Source: an uncultured Clostridium sp.
GTDB taxonomy: Bacteria > Bacillota > Clostridia > TANB77 > CAG-508
Length of the DNA: 44,035 bases
Assembly: GCA_948471035.1 (NCBI GenBank)
Contig: CAOKRC010000010.1
Location: 1 to 44,035, forward strand
Reading direction: 5' to 3'
This document shows positions 7,785 through 18,100 of this stretch, one piece after another (positions within the stretch are counted from its first letter, which is position 1; each line of letters begins with the position of its first letter). The translations under genes were made by a program, and so were the position numbers. The notes beneath the pieces were generated by a model, which worked only from the letters and a program-made list of their open reading frames with translations, did no database searches and was not told the origin of the DNA.

Positions 7785-7835
7785 AACCGCCAAACTTGAA
7801 TATGCAAGAGTGAAGAGATAAAAGTGAAAAATACT
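7785..7835 (+). repeat. Diverged third copy of the ACTTG...CAAGAGTGAA repeat
   Basis: ACCGCCAAACTTG, then GCAAGAGTGAAGAGATAAAA and GTGAAAAATA, match the 3' half of the repeats at 3069 and 5043, with a different loop (AATAT). It lies 50 bases after tRNA-Gln. Confidence 0.5.
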
Positions 7836-7889
7836 AATAATTTAAAAATAAAAGGTTAAACTACTTATAATTAAAAAGGAGGAAAAATT

Positions 7890-8850
7890 ATGGTAGAAAG
7901 AAGAAAAATTGTATTAATTGGAACTGGTTTTGTAGGAATGAGTATGGCATATTCTATTTTAAACCAAGGACGGAGTTAACGAGATGGTTTTAATAGACGT
8001 TTTGAAAGAAAAAGCAGAAGGAGAAGCAATGGATTTATCTCATGGTATGCCATTTGCTCCTAGTAAAATGGATATAAAAGCAGGAGATTATTCGGATTGT
8101 AGAGATGCAAATATAGTTGTAATAACAGCAGGTTTAAATCAAAAACCAGGGCAAACAAGGCTAGAACTTGCAAAAGCAAATGCAAAAATTATGAAAGATA
8201 TAACAAAACAAGTTGTAGACAATGGATTTAAAGGTATTTTTGTAGTAGCAAGTAATCCTGTAGATTTAATGACATATGTTGTTTATAAGACTTCAGGATT
8301 TCCGAAAGAAAGAGTAATAGGTTCTGGTACTGTTTTAGATACAGCAAGATTACGTTTTTTAATAGGAGAATATCTAGATGTTGCTAGTAAAAATGTTCAT
8401 GCATATATAATAGGTGAACATGGAGATTCTTCTTTTGTTCCATGGGGACATTGTTACGTAGGATGTAAAAAACTTCTTGATGTTATGAAAGAAAATGGAA
8501 AAGACATAAAAGACTTAGACAAAATATATAATAATGTTCAGCAAGCAGCATATGAGATTATTAATAAGAAAAAAGCGACTTACTATGGCATTGGAATTTC
8601 TTTAACAAGATTGGTAAAATCAATTCTAGATGATGAAAATGCAATAATGCCAGTATCAACTTATCAAGATGGAGAATATGGACAAAAAGGATTATTTATA
8701 GGAGTTCCAGCAATTATTAATCGTAAAGGAATTAAAGAAATAGTTAAATTAGAATTAGAACCAAAAGACCAAGAAAAATTTGATTATAGTAGCAAAATAA
8801 TAACAAAAACATTATTAGAAGAAATAAATCCAATATTAGAAGAAAATTAA
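7890..8850 (+). CDS. ldh: L-lactate dehydrogenase, +1 shift at CGG codon 28
   Basis: NAD-dependent reduction of pyruvate to L-lactate. ATG 7890 follows AAGGAGG. Zero frame gives MVERRKIVLIGTGFVGMSMA...LNQG and then CGG AGT TAA. Skipping the C at 7971 gives NQG-GVNEMVLIDV and the remainder to 8850: 319 aa, normal for the family. Visible motifs: dinucleotide-binding GTGFVG (11-16), GQTRLEL substrate loop (Gln specifies lactate over malate dehydrogenase), NPVD, catalytic IGEHGDSS, and TYYGIGISL. The downstream part alone would start at ATG 7984 without the Rossmann glycines and would be inactive. The gene stands alone with its own terminator. Function is secure; only whether the break is real recoding, decay or an error is open. 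Confidence 0.9.
7971..7973 (+). other. In-frame CGG, +1 shift site 2 (ldh)
   Basis: Zero frame CAA GGA CGG AGT TAA; resumed frame CAA GGA (C) GGA GTT AAC GAG. P-site codon GGA. The stop is two codons after CGG in zero frame. Confidence 0.75.
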
Positions 8851-8864
8851 ATAGTGAATATTAT

Positions 8865-8897
8865 AAAAGTGCTTAACTTTAAGTTAGGTACTTTTTT
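8865..8897 (+). terminator. Terminator after ldh
   Basis: AAGTGCTTAAC (8867-8877) pairs with GTTAGGTACTT (8883-8893), with G-U/mismatch at two positions, followed by six T. The remaining gap to 9060 holds only a diverged GTAGGG...CTGCCC palindrome near 8948-8973. Confidence 0.75.
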
Positions 8898-8997
8898 GTT
8901 GTATAGGAAGAAGTGATTATAATTCTTCAAAGAAATTACCCTAAGTGTAGGGTAGGGTTTAGTAACTGCCCGTTTGTTATCATAAAAAATGGAATAA

Positions 8998-10341
<1,344 letters not shown>

Positions 10342-10383
10342 ATTTTGAGTGTTGGAGTATAATACTGGTTAATAAATAGAAAA

Positions 10384-10420
10384 CTAGCACTAACCGTTAT
10401 GGATAGTGCTAGAATTTTTT
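10384..10420 (+). terminator. Terminator after eno
   Basis: A perfect 9-bp stem CTAGCACTA / TAGTGCTAG with an 11-base loop, followed by AATTTTTT. Confidence 0.9.
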
Positions 10421-10812
10421 CAATAGCTTTTAATTATATGCTTCTGTTGAAAGGAGCCTTTTAAATAATAGCACATTTGCTTGTTTATAATAATGCTAAT
10501 ATTTTGTGGCAAAACTTTATTGGGGATACCTGTTTTAGCTGCTAATTCATATAACTTAGAATTTGATCCGATTGTACGAATATTAGCACAATTAAGTGCT
10601 TCAAATCGTTCTGTTAAAAAATCTATGATAGATTTTTTAAAGGCTAATAAATTAGCAGAATATTGGATGTAATTAAGCCGAGGTCTTACTTGGCTAATAA
10701 TCCATTCAGCAGTATTCTCAATAAGAGATTTCTGCATTGCAGAAATTGGATACCTAGCCTATTTTGAGAATAATCCATGGACTCCAGTGAAAGCATCATT
10801 TGTATTGCTCAT
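10420..10812 (-). pseudogene. Decayed ORF of unknown family, in-frame TAG
   Basis: On the minus strand, ATG at 10812 follows a good site (AGAAAGGG) and reads MSNTNDAFTGVHGLFSK, then TAG at 10761-10759, then continues in the same frame for 113 codons including TIGSNSKLYELAAKTG, NISIIINKQMCYYL and QQKHIIKSY. The downstream part could start at ATG 10737 but lacks a ribosome-binding site there. I do not recognise the family. One in-frame CGG (10680-10678) occurs; skipping its C leads to a stop within about a dozen codons, so it does not fit the recoding pattern. Best read as a decayed gene, possibly of mobile origin. Confidence 0.4.
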
Positions 10813-11004
10813 TGAAAAACCCTTTCTACCTCGCAATTTGTGAGGATTTGAAAATATAAAACAATTAGTTACATTTTTTATTATACAATAATTTTACATA
10901 AAGTGCAACAATTGACTAAAAATTCCATTATATAAATGTATAACAGTAGAAATTTATAATAGAGTGTGGTATTATAATACTAACTTATATAATGAGGGAT
11001 AAAT

Positions 11005-11808
11005 ATGAATAAACAAGAAATTTTAAAGAAGTATAGTAAAGAAGAGGAAAGATTACTAATAGCTAAAGTTCTAGATAAAATGGAGTTTGCAAAATCAAAA
11101 AATAAGATAACAAATACAGATTTTTTAGATTTATATCAAAAAAATTTAGTGCAAAAATTATTAAATAGCATAAGGTGTGAAAATTATTTGTTTTTTGGAG
11201 GAAATGATAATACCGAAAGAGAAGTAGTAATCTTTTATCCAGAAAAATTTGAAAAACAATTTGTAGAAAAAAACTATAATAATATAATGCAAATAGTGGA
11301 GATTATTTTACCAAATGAATTACAAGGAACTTACACACATAGAGATTATCTTGGAGGGCTTATGAAACTTGGAATAAAAAGAGAAAAGATAGGTGATATA
11401 ATAGTATTTGATGAAGGAGCTAACGTTATAGTTTTAAATGAAATATTAGGTTTTGTAAATAGCAATATATCAAGCCTAACAAGATTTGGTAAGTCTTTAA
11501 TACAAACTAAGAAAATTGAAGAACTACATAAACAAGAAATAAAAACAGAAGAAATACAAATTATAGTATCTTCATTAAGATTGGATAATATTGTTTCAGA
11601 ACTTGCAAAAACATCAAGAACCAAAGCAGAAGAGATAATAAGTACAGGAAGAGTTTTTGTGAATTTTGAAAATGTTATTAAGGATTCAAAAACAATAAAA
11701 GAAGCTGATATTATAACTATAAGAGGAAAGGGTAGATTTAAAGTAGTAGACGTAATAGGAAATACGAAAAAAGGTAGATTTATTATAAAAGTAGAAAAAT
11801 ATGTGTAA
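11005..11808 (+). CDS. ylmH: YlmH-like S4-domain RNA-binding protein
   Basis: A 267-aa protein with the YlmH plan: an N-terminal region (about 1-175, with YLFFGGNDNTEREVVIFYP and THRDYLGGLMKLGIKREKIGD) and a C-terminal S4 RNA-binding domain (about 183-245, RLDNIVSELAKTSRTKAEEI, INTGRV-like STGRVFVNFE, IRGKGRFKV). In Firmicutes YlmH binds tRNA/ribosomal RNA and has been linked to ribosome-associated quality control; usually it sits in the division cluster after sepF/ylmG, but here it stands alone. ATG 11005 follows GAGGGA. No membrane segment. Confident family call; role by family knowledge. Confidence 0.88.
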   Translation: MNKQEILKKYSKEEERLLIAKVLDKMEFAKSKNKITNTDFLDLYQKNLVQKLLNSIRCENYLFFGGNDNTEREVVIFYPEKFEKQFVEKNYNNIMQIVEIILPNELQGTYTHRDYLGGLMKLGIKREKIGDIIVFDEGANVIVLNEILGFVNSNISSLTRFGKSLIQTKKIEELHKQEIKTEEIQIIVSSLRLDNIVSELAKTSRTKAEEIISTGRVFVNFENVIKDSKTIKEADIITIRGKGRFKVVDVIGNTKKGRFIIKVEKYV

Positions 11809-11948
11809 ATGTTAACGTTCAAAAAACAGTCTAGTAGTATACTCACTCTAATTTATTATTTTATACCAAATATATTACTACATTTACGACAATTACAATA
11901 ATCTTAGATTTAATAGTAACATTTTATGTATATGTTTTTAAAAAACTA

Positions 11949-11976
11949 TTGCAATTACCTAAAAAAGTGATATAAT
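11949..11976 (+). promoter_or_regulatory. Promoter of the 46-aa ORF
   Basis: TTGCAA (11949-11954), 16 bases, TATAAT (11971-11976). Just downstream TTAAGTA...TACTTAA (about 11987-12015) can form a hairpin before the ribosome-binding site AAGGAGG. Confidence 0.6.
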
Positions 11977-12047
11977 ATTATGTATATTAAGTAGATGCCT
12001 CCATGTGGTTTACTTAAGTATAACAAATAACAAGGAGGAGTACTAAA

Positions 12048-12188
12048 ATGCAACAGGAAGAAAGAAATTATCTCGATGCAAGGAAAAAAGAATTGAAGGG
12101 AAGAAAGAAACCTTCAAAGAAACATGCACAGCCGATTGTGCATAAAGATAAGGAAACCGGCAAGGTGATTTATCGGGAAGAGCAATAG
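12048..12188 (+). CDS. 46-aa basic small protein
   Basis: Too short for most gene callers but well supported: promoter, AAGGAGGAG ribosome-binding site 8 bases before ATG 12048, and a terminator 30 bases after the stop. It reads MQQEERNYLDARKKELKGRK, then KPSKKHAQPIVHKDKETGK and VIYREEQ: strongly basic, Lys-rich, with no Cys and no membrane segment. I do not recognise it. Codon choice (CCG, GGC, AAG, CGG) is unlike the AT-ending codons of neighbouring genes, which suggests import. Its in-frame CGG (12174) is four codons before the stop, where a failure to read it would matter little. Confidence 0.65.
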   Translation: MQQEERNYLDARKKELKGRKKPSKKHAQPIVHKDKETGKVIYREEQ

Positions 12189-12217
12189 GCAGGAAGGAGA
12201 GTTTTTTAAACCTGAAA

Positions 12218-12245
12218 AGGGGATTGTTATTAACAGTCCTCTTTA
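12218..12245 (+). terminator. Terminator after 46-aa ORF
   Basis: AGGGGATTGTT pairs with AACAGTCCTCT (with G-U pairs) around a 3-base loop, then TTTAT. Confidence 0.7.
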
Positions 12246-12265
12246 TATTATAAAAAATTTATTAC

Positions 12266-12300
12266 AAACACTTGTTTAAACGAAATAAATATAGTATAAT
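12266..12300 (+). promoter_or_regulatory. uvrA promoter with possible LexA-like operator
   Basis: TTGTTT (12272-12277), 17 bases, TATAAT (12295-12300). The -35 is embedded in AAACACTTGTTT (12266-12277), a near-palindrome resembling the Firmicutes SOS box GAAC-N4-GTTC with mismatches at the outer positions. SOS control of uvrA is known in Bacillus, so this is plausible but weaker than the dinB site. Confidence 0.45.
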
Positions 12301-12354
12301 ATGATACGTATGTATTAATAATATAAACTGTAAATACATACTGGGGGTAAATAA

Positions 12355-15188
12355 ATGAATGATAAAATAGTAATAAAGGGAGCAAAAGAACACAACTTAA
12401 AGGATATAAATATAGAAATACCAAGAGATAAACTTGTTGTAATAACAGGACTTTCAGGTTCACGGAAAATCTTCTCTTGCATTTGATACATTATATGCAG
12501 AAGGACAAAGAAGGTATGTTGAAAGTTTGTCTAGTTATGCACGTCAATTTTTAGGATTAATGGAAAAACCAGATGTAGAGAGTATTGAAGGGCTTTCACC
12601 AGCCATATCAATAGACCAAAAAACTACATCAAAAAATCCACGTTCTACTGTTGGAACAGTAACAGAAATATATGATTATATTCGTTTGTTATATGCAAGA
12701 ATAGGTGTGCCATATTGTCCAAATTGCGGTAAGAAAATTGAAAAACAAACACTAGATCAAATGGTAGACAACATTATGGAATTAGAAGAAGGAACTAAAA
12801 TTCAAGTATTAGCACCTGTTATTAGAGGAAGAAAAGGTGAATTTACTAAGTTACTTGAAGATTTTACAAAAGAGGGATTTGTTCGTGCAAGAATAGATGG
12901 GGAAACAGTTGAGTTAACAGATGACCTACAAATAGATAGAAAGAAAAAACATAATGTAGAAATAATTGTAGATAGGTTAGTTATAAAAGAAGAGATAAGA
13001 AATAGGCTTGCAGAATCAGTGGAAATAGCACTAAAACATGCAAATAATCTAGTGTTAATTGATTCAATAAAAGATGGAGAACATAAAGAAAAATTGTATA
13101 GTGGAAACTATGCGTGTCCTGATTGTGGAATAAGTTTTGAAGAACTATCTCCAAGAATGTTTTCATTTAATAATCCATTTGGTGCTTGTCCAAGTTGTAC
13201 AGGAATAGGCTATTTAATGAAAATGGATGAAGATTTAATTATACCAGATAAAAATAAAACCCTATATGATGGAGTAAAAGCGTTTGGCGCAAGCACAATG
13301 AAAAAAGGCGATACAATGGCTAAAATGTATTTTGAAAGTATAGGAAGACACTATGGAGTAAATATAAAACAGCCAATAAAAAAATTGCCACGCGAATTTT
13401 TAGAAAAGATTTTATATGGTACTGGTGATGAAGAAATAGATTTTGAATATACTTCAGCAGCACGGAACAAGAAAATTTAAAGCACCATTTGAAGGAGTTA
13501 TACCAACTCTTGAACGACGTTATAATGAAACAAAATCTCAAGGAATGAGAGATTTTTATGAGTTATATATGAGTTATAGTCCTTGTGAAACTTGCCACGG
13601 TGCAAGGCTAAAAAAAGAAAGTTTGGCAGTAAAAGTTGGAGATAAAAACATAAATGAATTAACAGAAATGTCTATTGTTAAAATAAAAGAATATCTAGAA
13701 TCATTGAAACTTACTAAAAAAGAAGCAATGATTGCAGATATGATTTTTAAAGAATTAAAACAAAGACTTCAATTTTTAATAGATGTAGGACTTGAATACT
13801 TAACATTATCAAGAGCAGCGGGAACATTGTCAGGTGGAGAGGCACAACGTATACGTCTTGCAACACAAATAGGTTCTGGATTAACAGGAGTTCTTTATAT
13901 ACTAGATGAACCAAGTATAGGATTACATCAAAGAGATAATGATAAATTAATAGCTACATTAAAAAAATTACGTGATTTAGGAAATACTCTAATAGTAGTA
14001 GAACATGATGAAGATACAATGTATGCAGCAGACCAAATAATAGATATAGGGCCAGAAGCAGGAGTGCATGGTGGACGTGTAATGGCACAAGGCACAGCAG
14101 AGGAAATAAAACAAGTGCCAGAATCTATTACAGGACAATACTTAAGTGGAAGAAAGAAAATACTTGTACCTAAAAAAAGAAGAAAATCAAATGGGAAAGC
14201 AATTGAAATAATTGGAGCAAAAGAGAATAACTTAAAAAATATAAATGTTAAATTTCCACTAGGAGTATTTACTTGTGTGACTGGTGTTTCAGGTTCAGGA
14301 AAGAGTACTCTAGTTAATGAAGTATTGTATAAAAGGGTTGCGAAAGAACTAAATGGTTCAAATGAAAAGCCAGGAAAATGTAAAGAAGTAAAAGGATTAG
14401 AAAATATAGATAAAATAATTAATATAGACCAATCTCCAATAGGAAGAACACCACGTTCTAACCCTGCAACTTATACAGGAGTATTTGATAGTATTCGTGA
14501 AATATTTGCTACTACAAATGAGGCAAAATTAAGAGGATATGAAAAAGGTAGATTTAGTTTTAATATGCCAGGTGGAAGATGTGAAGCATGTTCAGGTGAT
14601 GGTATATTAAGAATAGAAATGCACTTTTTACCAGATATATATGTTCCTTGTGAAGTATGTAAAGGTAAAAGATATAATAGAGAAACTCTAGAAGTAAAAT
14701 ATAAAGGAAAAACAATTGCAGATGTATTAGATATGACAGTAGAAGAAGCATTAGTTTTCTTCGAAAATGTACCTAAAATAAAACAAAAAATACAAACACT
14801 AAATGATGTAGGATTAGGGTATATAAAACTAGGACAACCATCTACTACACTTTCTGGTGGAGAGGCACAACGTGTAAAACTTGCAACAGAACTATCAAAA
14901 AAAGCAACAGGAAAAACTTTGTATATATTAGATGAACCAACAACAGGACTTCATATAGCAGATGTTCATAGGTTAGTAGATATTTTACAAAGATTAGTAG
15001 ATACTGGAAATAGTATAATAGTAATAGAACACAATTTAGATTTAATAAAAACAGCAGACCATATAATAGACCTTGGACAAGAAGGTGGAGATAATGGTGG
15101 AGAAATAATAACTGTAGGTACTCCAGAACAAATAGTAAAAAATGATAGAAGTTATACAGGTAAATTTTTAAAGAAGTATTTAGAATAA
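12355..15188 (+). CDS. uvrA: Excinuclease ABC subunit A, two +1 shifts at CGG
   Basis: Damage-recognition ATPase of nucleotide excision repair, working with UvrB and UvrC. ATG 12355 follows CTGGGGGT. Frame 1 ([20 protein letters not shown]...TGLSGS) ends at CGG 12463; skipping C gives GKSSLAFDT, restoring the first Walker A. Frame 2 runs to CGG 13463; skipping C gives [20 protein letters not shown] and the rest to 15188. The joined protein is 943 aa, the normal UvrA length. Motifs: Zn modules CPNCG, CPDCG...CPSC, CETCHG and CEACSGDG...[14 protein letters not shown] twice; second Walker [10 protein letters not shown]; Walker B YILDEPS and YILDEPT. Without both shifts no fragment holds two complete ATPase sites. 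The two CGG sites are 1000 bases apart. No uvrB neighbour is visible. Confidence 0.93.
12463..12465 (+). other. In-frame CGG, +1 shift site 3 (uvrA Walker A)
   Basis: Zero frame GGT TCA CGG AAA ATC, with TGA six codons on; resumed frame GGT TCA (C) GGA AAA TCT TCT CTT, i.e. the invariant G-S-G-K-S-S-L. P-site codon TCA. Confidence 0.8.
13463..13465 (+). other. In-frame CGG, +1 shift site 4 (uvrA middle)
   Basis: Zero frame GCA GCA CGG AAC AAG AAA ATT TAA; resumed frame GCA GCA (C) GGA ACA AGA AAA TTT. P-site codon GCA. The resumed frame leads directly into the conserved [12 protein letters not shown]. Confidence 0.8.
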
Positions 15189-15364
15189 ATATTTAACAAT
15201 ATAGAGGTGATGGGTAAAAAACAGATTGAAAATACTAGTATATGTAAAAAATAAGCAATAACTAGGCTTGCCAAAAGATAATACAAATGATATAATTATG
15301 GTAACCTGTTAATATATCCAGTGCAAGATGGATAATGTCTTATTTATTATAAAGGAGACACTTT

Positions 15365-15808
15365 ATGCAAAATGAAAAAGTTAGCAAAATGATGGCAAGA
15401 TATTACACAGAAACAGTAGAACCTATGCAAAGGTACCATATTGTTAAAGTTGCTGATAGCTCTTTATATAAGGCTATTAAAATATTGGCATCTGAAGTTA
15501 ATGAGATGTGCCAAAATGGCTGGGAAAGAGAAGGGGGGATTATAATTAGCCCCTTAAAATACAACTCGAAACAATGCGTTGTGGCCCATGCGGTAAGAAA
15601 AAAACGTGGTATCGAAGTAACCGAAAACATTCCCCAATATGATATTGTTGTAGAATCAGTTGATGCTATAGACAAAGCGATTGACGTCTTGGAAAAAGAT
15701 ATTAATTCAAGATGTCAGGAAGGGTGGGAAAGAGAAGGCGAAATAGTAATTGCTCCCATAATGGATGCAAATAAATATGTAGTATTGCATGCTATGACGA
15801 AGAAATAA
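15365..15808 (+). CDS. Small protein with two DUF1737-like repeats
   Basis: A 147-aa protein. ATG 15365 follows AAAGGAGAC. It is an internal duplication: residues 20-75 (YHIVKVADSS...NGWEREGGIIISP...VVAHAVRKK) and 92-147 (YDIVVESVDA...EGWEREGEIVIAP...VVLHAMTKK) align along their length, each with a 'GWEREG' turn. This resembles DUF1737-type small beta-alpha domains, function unknown. There is no signal peptide or membrane segment. The nearest codon usage includes GCC, GGC and GCG, mildly different from uvrA. A strong terminator follows 6 bases after the stop. Reported as unknown function. Confidence 0.7.
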   Translation: MQNEKVSKMMARYYTETVEPMQRYHIVKVADSSLYKAIKILASEVNEMCQNGWEREGGIIISPLKYNSKQCVVAHAVRKKRGIEVTENIPQYDIVVESVDAIDKAIDVLEKDINSRCQEGWEREGEIVIAPIMDANKYVVLHAMTKK

Positions 15809-15813
15809 GAAAA

Positions 15814-15843
15814 ATAAGGGTGCTTGCACACCCTTATTTTTTT
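15814..15843 (+). terminator. Terminator after DUF1737-like gene
   Basis: ATAAGGGTG / CACCCTTAT form a perfect 9-bp stem with a 6-base loop, followed by TTTTTT. Confidence 0.9.
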
Positions 15844-15924
15844 GTATAATATTTACCAATTCTATAGACTTTTAGAAAAAAATGTCATAAAATAATTATA
15901 TTAAAACAAGAAAGGGGAAAGAAA

Positions 15925-17130
15925 ATGTTATTTGAGAAGATTATTTTTAATATATTAGCATTTTCATTATTTATAATAATTTTCTTTAAAATGATAAAAA
16001 AGAATGATACTAACTATGTAATTATCCTTTGTATGCAGGCTTTAGGAATTTTAATTGGATTTATAGAAATTATTTTTAGACTAAATATGGGATATTTTAT
16101 GAAATTTCTTGTTTATATATTGTCAGTTATAATACCAATAATAATCATATTTATAGAATTTAAAGGTATAGATTTTTCAGAAATTATCTATATTACACTT
16201 GCAAAAATTGCAATCTTAATGAGTGATACCAAAGGAGCAAAAAATTTTTTAATCAATCTTATTACGAAATATCATGAGAGTTATTTGGGACACAAGATGT
16301 TAGCGGAAATTTATGAAAAAGAAGGCGGAATGAGAAAAGCAATTGATGAATATGTGCAAGCAATACAAATAAATAAAAAGGATTATGATTCTTATTATAA
16401 AGTATCATATTTGTTAAATGATTTAGGAAAGAAAAAAGAAGCAAGCGAAATGTTAGAAGAACTTTTAAAGAAAAAGCCAGAAATGTTAGATGCAACAATA
16501 CTTTTAGGAGATATATATTGTGAACAAGAAAGATATAAAGAGGCATCTAATATATATAACGATGCATTAAAATATAATCCCGCTAGTTATGAATTATATT
16601 ATAATATGGGAATAGTATATACAATGTTAAACGACTTTAAAAATGCAAAATCTTGTTATGAAAAGGCGGCAGAAATAAATACATTACTGTATAATGGATA
16701 TTATAGTTTAGCACAAATAAGTTTAATATATAATGATTTAGAAGAAGCTGAAAAGTATTTTATGCAAAGTGTTTTAAGTAAAGATGTTGAACCAAAAGCG
16801 TATTACAATTTAGCCAAGATATATATGATTAGAGGCGACAAAGAAAATGCTATAAAATTTTTAAATATTGCAATTGAACTAGAACATGATTTTTATAACA
16901 AAGCAGATAAAGAGCCAATATTTATTCCTATTAAAAGCTATATAAACTATCCTAATATGGATGATGAACAAGTAAAAGATAATAATCTAACACAAAAAGA
17001 AATAAAAGTTCAAGAACATTTAGAAAAAACAATGAAATTAGTAGGAAAGTTGAGTTTTAATAATATTAAATTAAAAAAAGAAAAGCAAAATCAAATAATA
17101 GATATAGAAGAGCAAAAAGAAAAGGAATAA
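15925..17130 (+). CDS. Membrane-anchored TPR protein
   Basis: A 401-aa protein with ATG 15925 after AGAAAGGGG. The N-terminus has three hydrophobic segments (about 5-22, 30-50, 58-80), then residues 100-325 form successive tetratricopeptide repeats (for example HKMLAEIYEKEGGMRKAIDE, YYKVSYLLNDLGKKKEASEM, YELYYNMGIVYTMLNDFKNA, YYNLAKIYMIRGDKENAIKF). A charged Lys/Glu tail ends the protein. TPR arrays are protein-docking surfaces; the membrane anchor suggests a scaffold at the cytoplasmic membrane. The partner is unknown. The next gene starts 90 bases later, so both may be cotranscribed. No in-frame CGG. Confidence 0.8.
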   Translation: MLFEKIIFNILAFSLFIIIFFKMIKKNDTNYVIILCMQALGILIGFIEIIFRLNMGYFMKFLVYILSVIIPIIIIFIEFKGIDFSEIIYITLAKIAILMSDTKGAKNFLINLITKYHESYLGHKMLAEIYEKEGGMRKAIDEYVQAIQINKKDYDSYYKVSYLLNDLGKKKEASEMLEELLKKKPEMLDATILLGDIYCEQERYKEASNIYNDALKYNPASYELYYNMGIVYTMLNDFKNAKSCYEKAAEINTLLYNGYYSLAQISLIYNDLEEAEKYFMQSVLSKDVEPKAYYNLAKIYMIRGDKENAIKFLNIAIELEHDFYNKADKEPIFIPIKSYINYPNMDDEQVKDNNLTQKEIKVQEHLEKTMKLVGKLSFNNIKLKKEKQNQIIDIEEQKEKE

Positions 17131-17220
17131 GTCTGTAAATAAAATCATAAAATAAATATGAATTATATGGTTTATAGGTAAAACCAAAAACCTAAATGTG
17201 TTATAAGGAAAGTGATTAAT

Positions 17221-18078
17221 TTGATTAAAACCATAGCTGTAATAGGTGGAGATTTACGAATAGTTAAACTAGTGGAAATGCTTGAAAAAGAAAATTACAT
17301 AGTAAATACTTATGGATTAGAAAAAAGTCCAGAAATCTCTAAGAAGTGTAACAATATAGAAGAATGCATAAAAGATGCAGATATTGTTATTGGACCATTA
17401 CCACTATCAAGTAGTGGTGAATATATAAATACGCCATTTAGTGATAATAAAGTTACTATAGATGAATTGCTAAATGCATTAGAGGGAAAAACTTTTATAG
17501 CAGGTAGTATAAAACAAGAGGTATATGATAAAGCAAATGAAAGAAATATAACAATATTAGATATTGTAAAAAGAGAAGAATTAGCTGTTTTAAATGCAAT
17601 ATCAACAGCAGAAGGAGCATTACAAATTGCTATAAATGAAACACCTAAAAATCTACATGGAAATAACGTTTTGGTAATGGGATTTGGTAGAATTGGAAAA
17701 GTACTTTCAAAAATGTTAGATGGAATTGGCGCCAAAGTTGCGTGTGAAGCTAGAAAAACAACAGACCTTGCATGGATAAAAGCATATGGATATGAGCCAA
17801 TTAATTTAATAGAATTAAAAGAAAAAATAAATAAATATGATATTATAATTAATACAATACCATTTGTGGTATTAGATAGAGAAATGTTAAAAGAAGTTAA
17901 AAAAGATGCGTTAATAATAGATTTAGCATCAAATCCTGGTGGGGTAGATAGGGTAGCTATAAAAGAATTAGGAATAAAATTTAATTGGGCATTATCACTT
18001 CCAGGAAAAGTATCACCAGTAACTTCAGCTGAATTTATGAAAGAAACATTAATTAATATGTTTAAAGAAATAGGTTAG
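17221..18078 (+). CDS. dpaA: Dipicolinate synthase subunit A
   Basis: Forms, with DpaB, the enzyme making dipicolinic acid for the spore core. A 285-aa protein, matched by NAD-binding folds: N-terminal KTIAVIGGDLRIVKLVEML, IVIGPLPLSSSGEYINTPFS, and a second Rossmann motif VLVMGFGRIGKVLS (about 150-163), then NTIPFVVLDREML, DLASNPGGVD and ALSLPGKVSPVTSAEF, all characteristic of SpoVFA. The start is probably TTG 17221, 8-9 bases after AAGGAAAG; GTG 17212 in frame is too close to that site. No dpaB follows, although it is usually adjacent. Implies an endospore former and sporulation-phase expression. Confidence 0.88.
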   Translation: MIKTIAVIGGDLRIVKLVEMLEKENYIVNTYGLEKSPEISKKCNNIEECIKDADIVIGPLPLSSSGEYINTPFSDNKVTIDELLNALEGKTFIAGSIKQEVYDKANERNITILDIVKREELAVLNAISTAEGALQIAINETPKNLHGNNVLVMGFGRIGKVLSKMLDGIGAKVACEARKTTDLAWIKAYGYEPINLIELKEKINKYDIIINTIPFVVLDREMLKEVKKDALIIDLASNPGGVDRVAIKELGIKFNWALSLPGKVSPVTSAEFMKETLINMFKEIG

Positions 18079-18100
18079 AGATTCTTTTTCATTAATATAT

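Noticed and set aside
10481-10672. 63-aa plus-strand frame
   Set aside because: Shadow of the minus-strand reading frame, with no ribosome-binding site.
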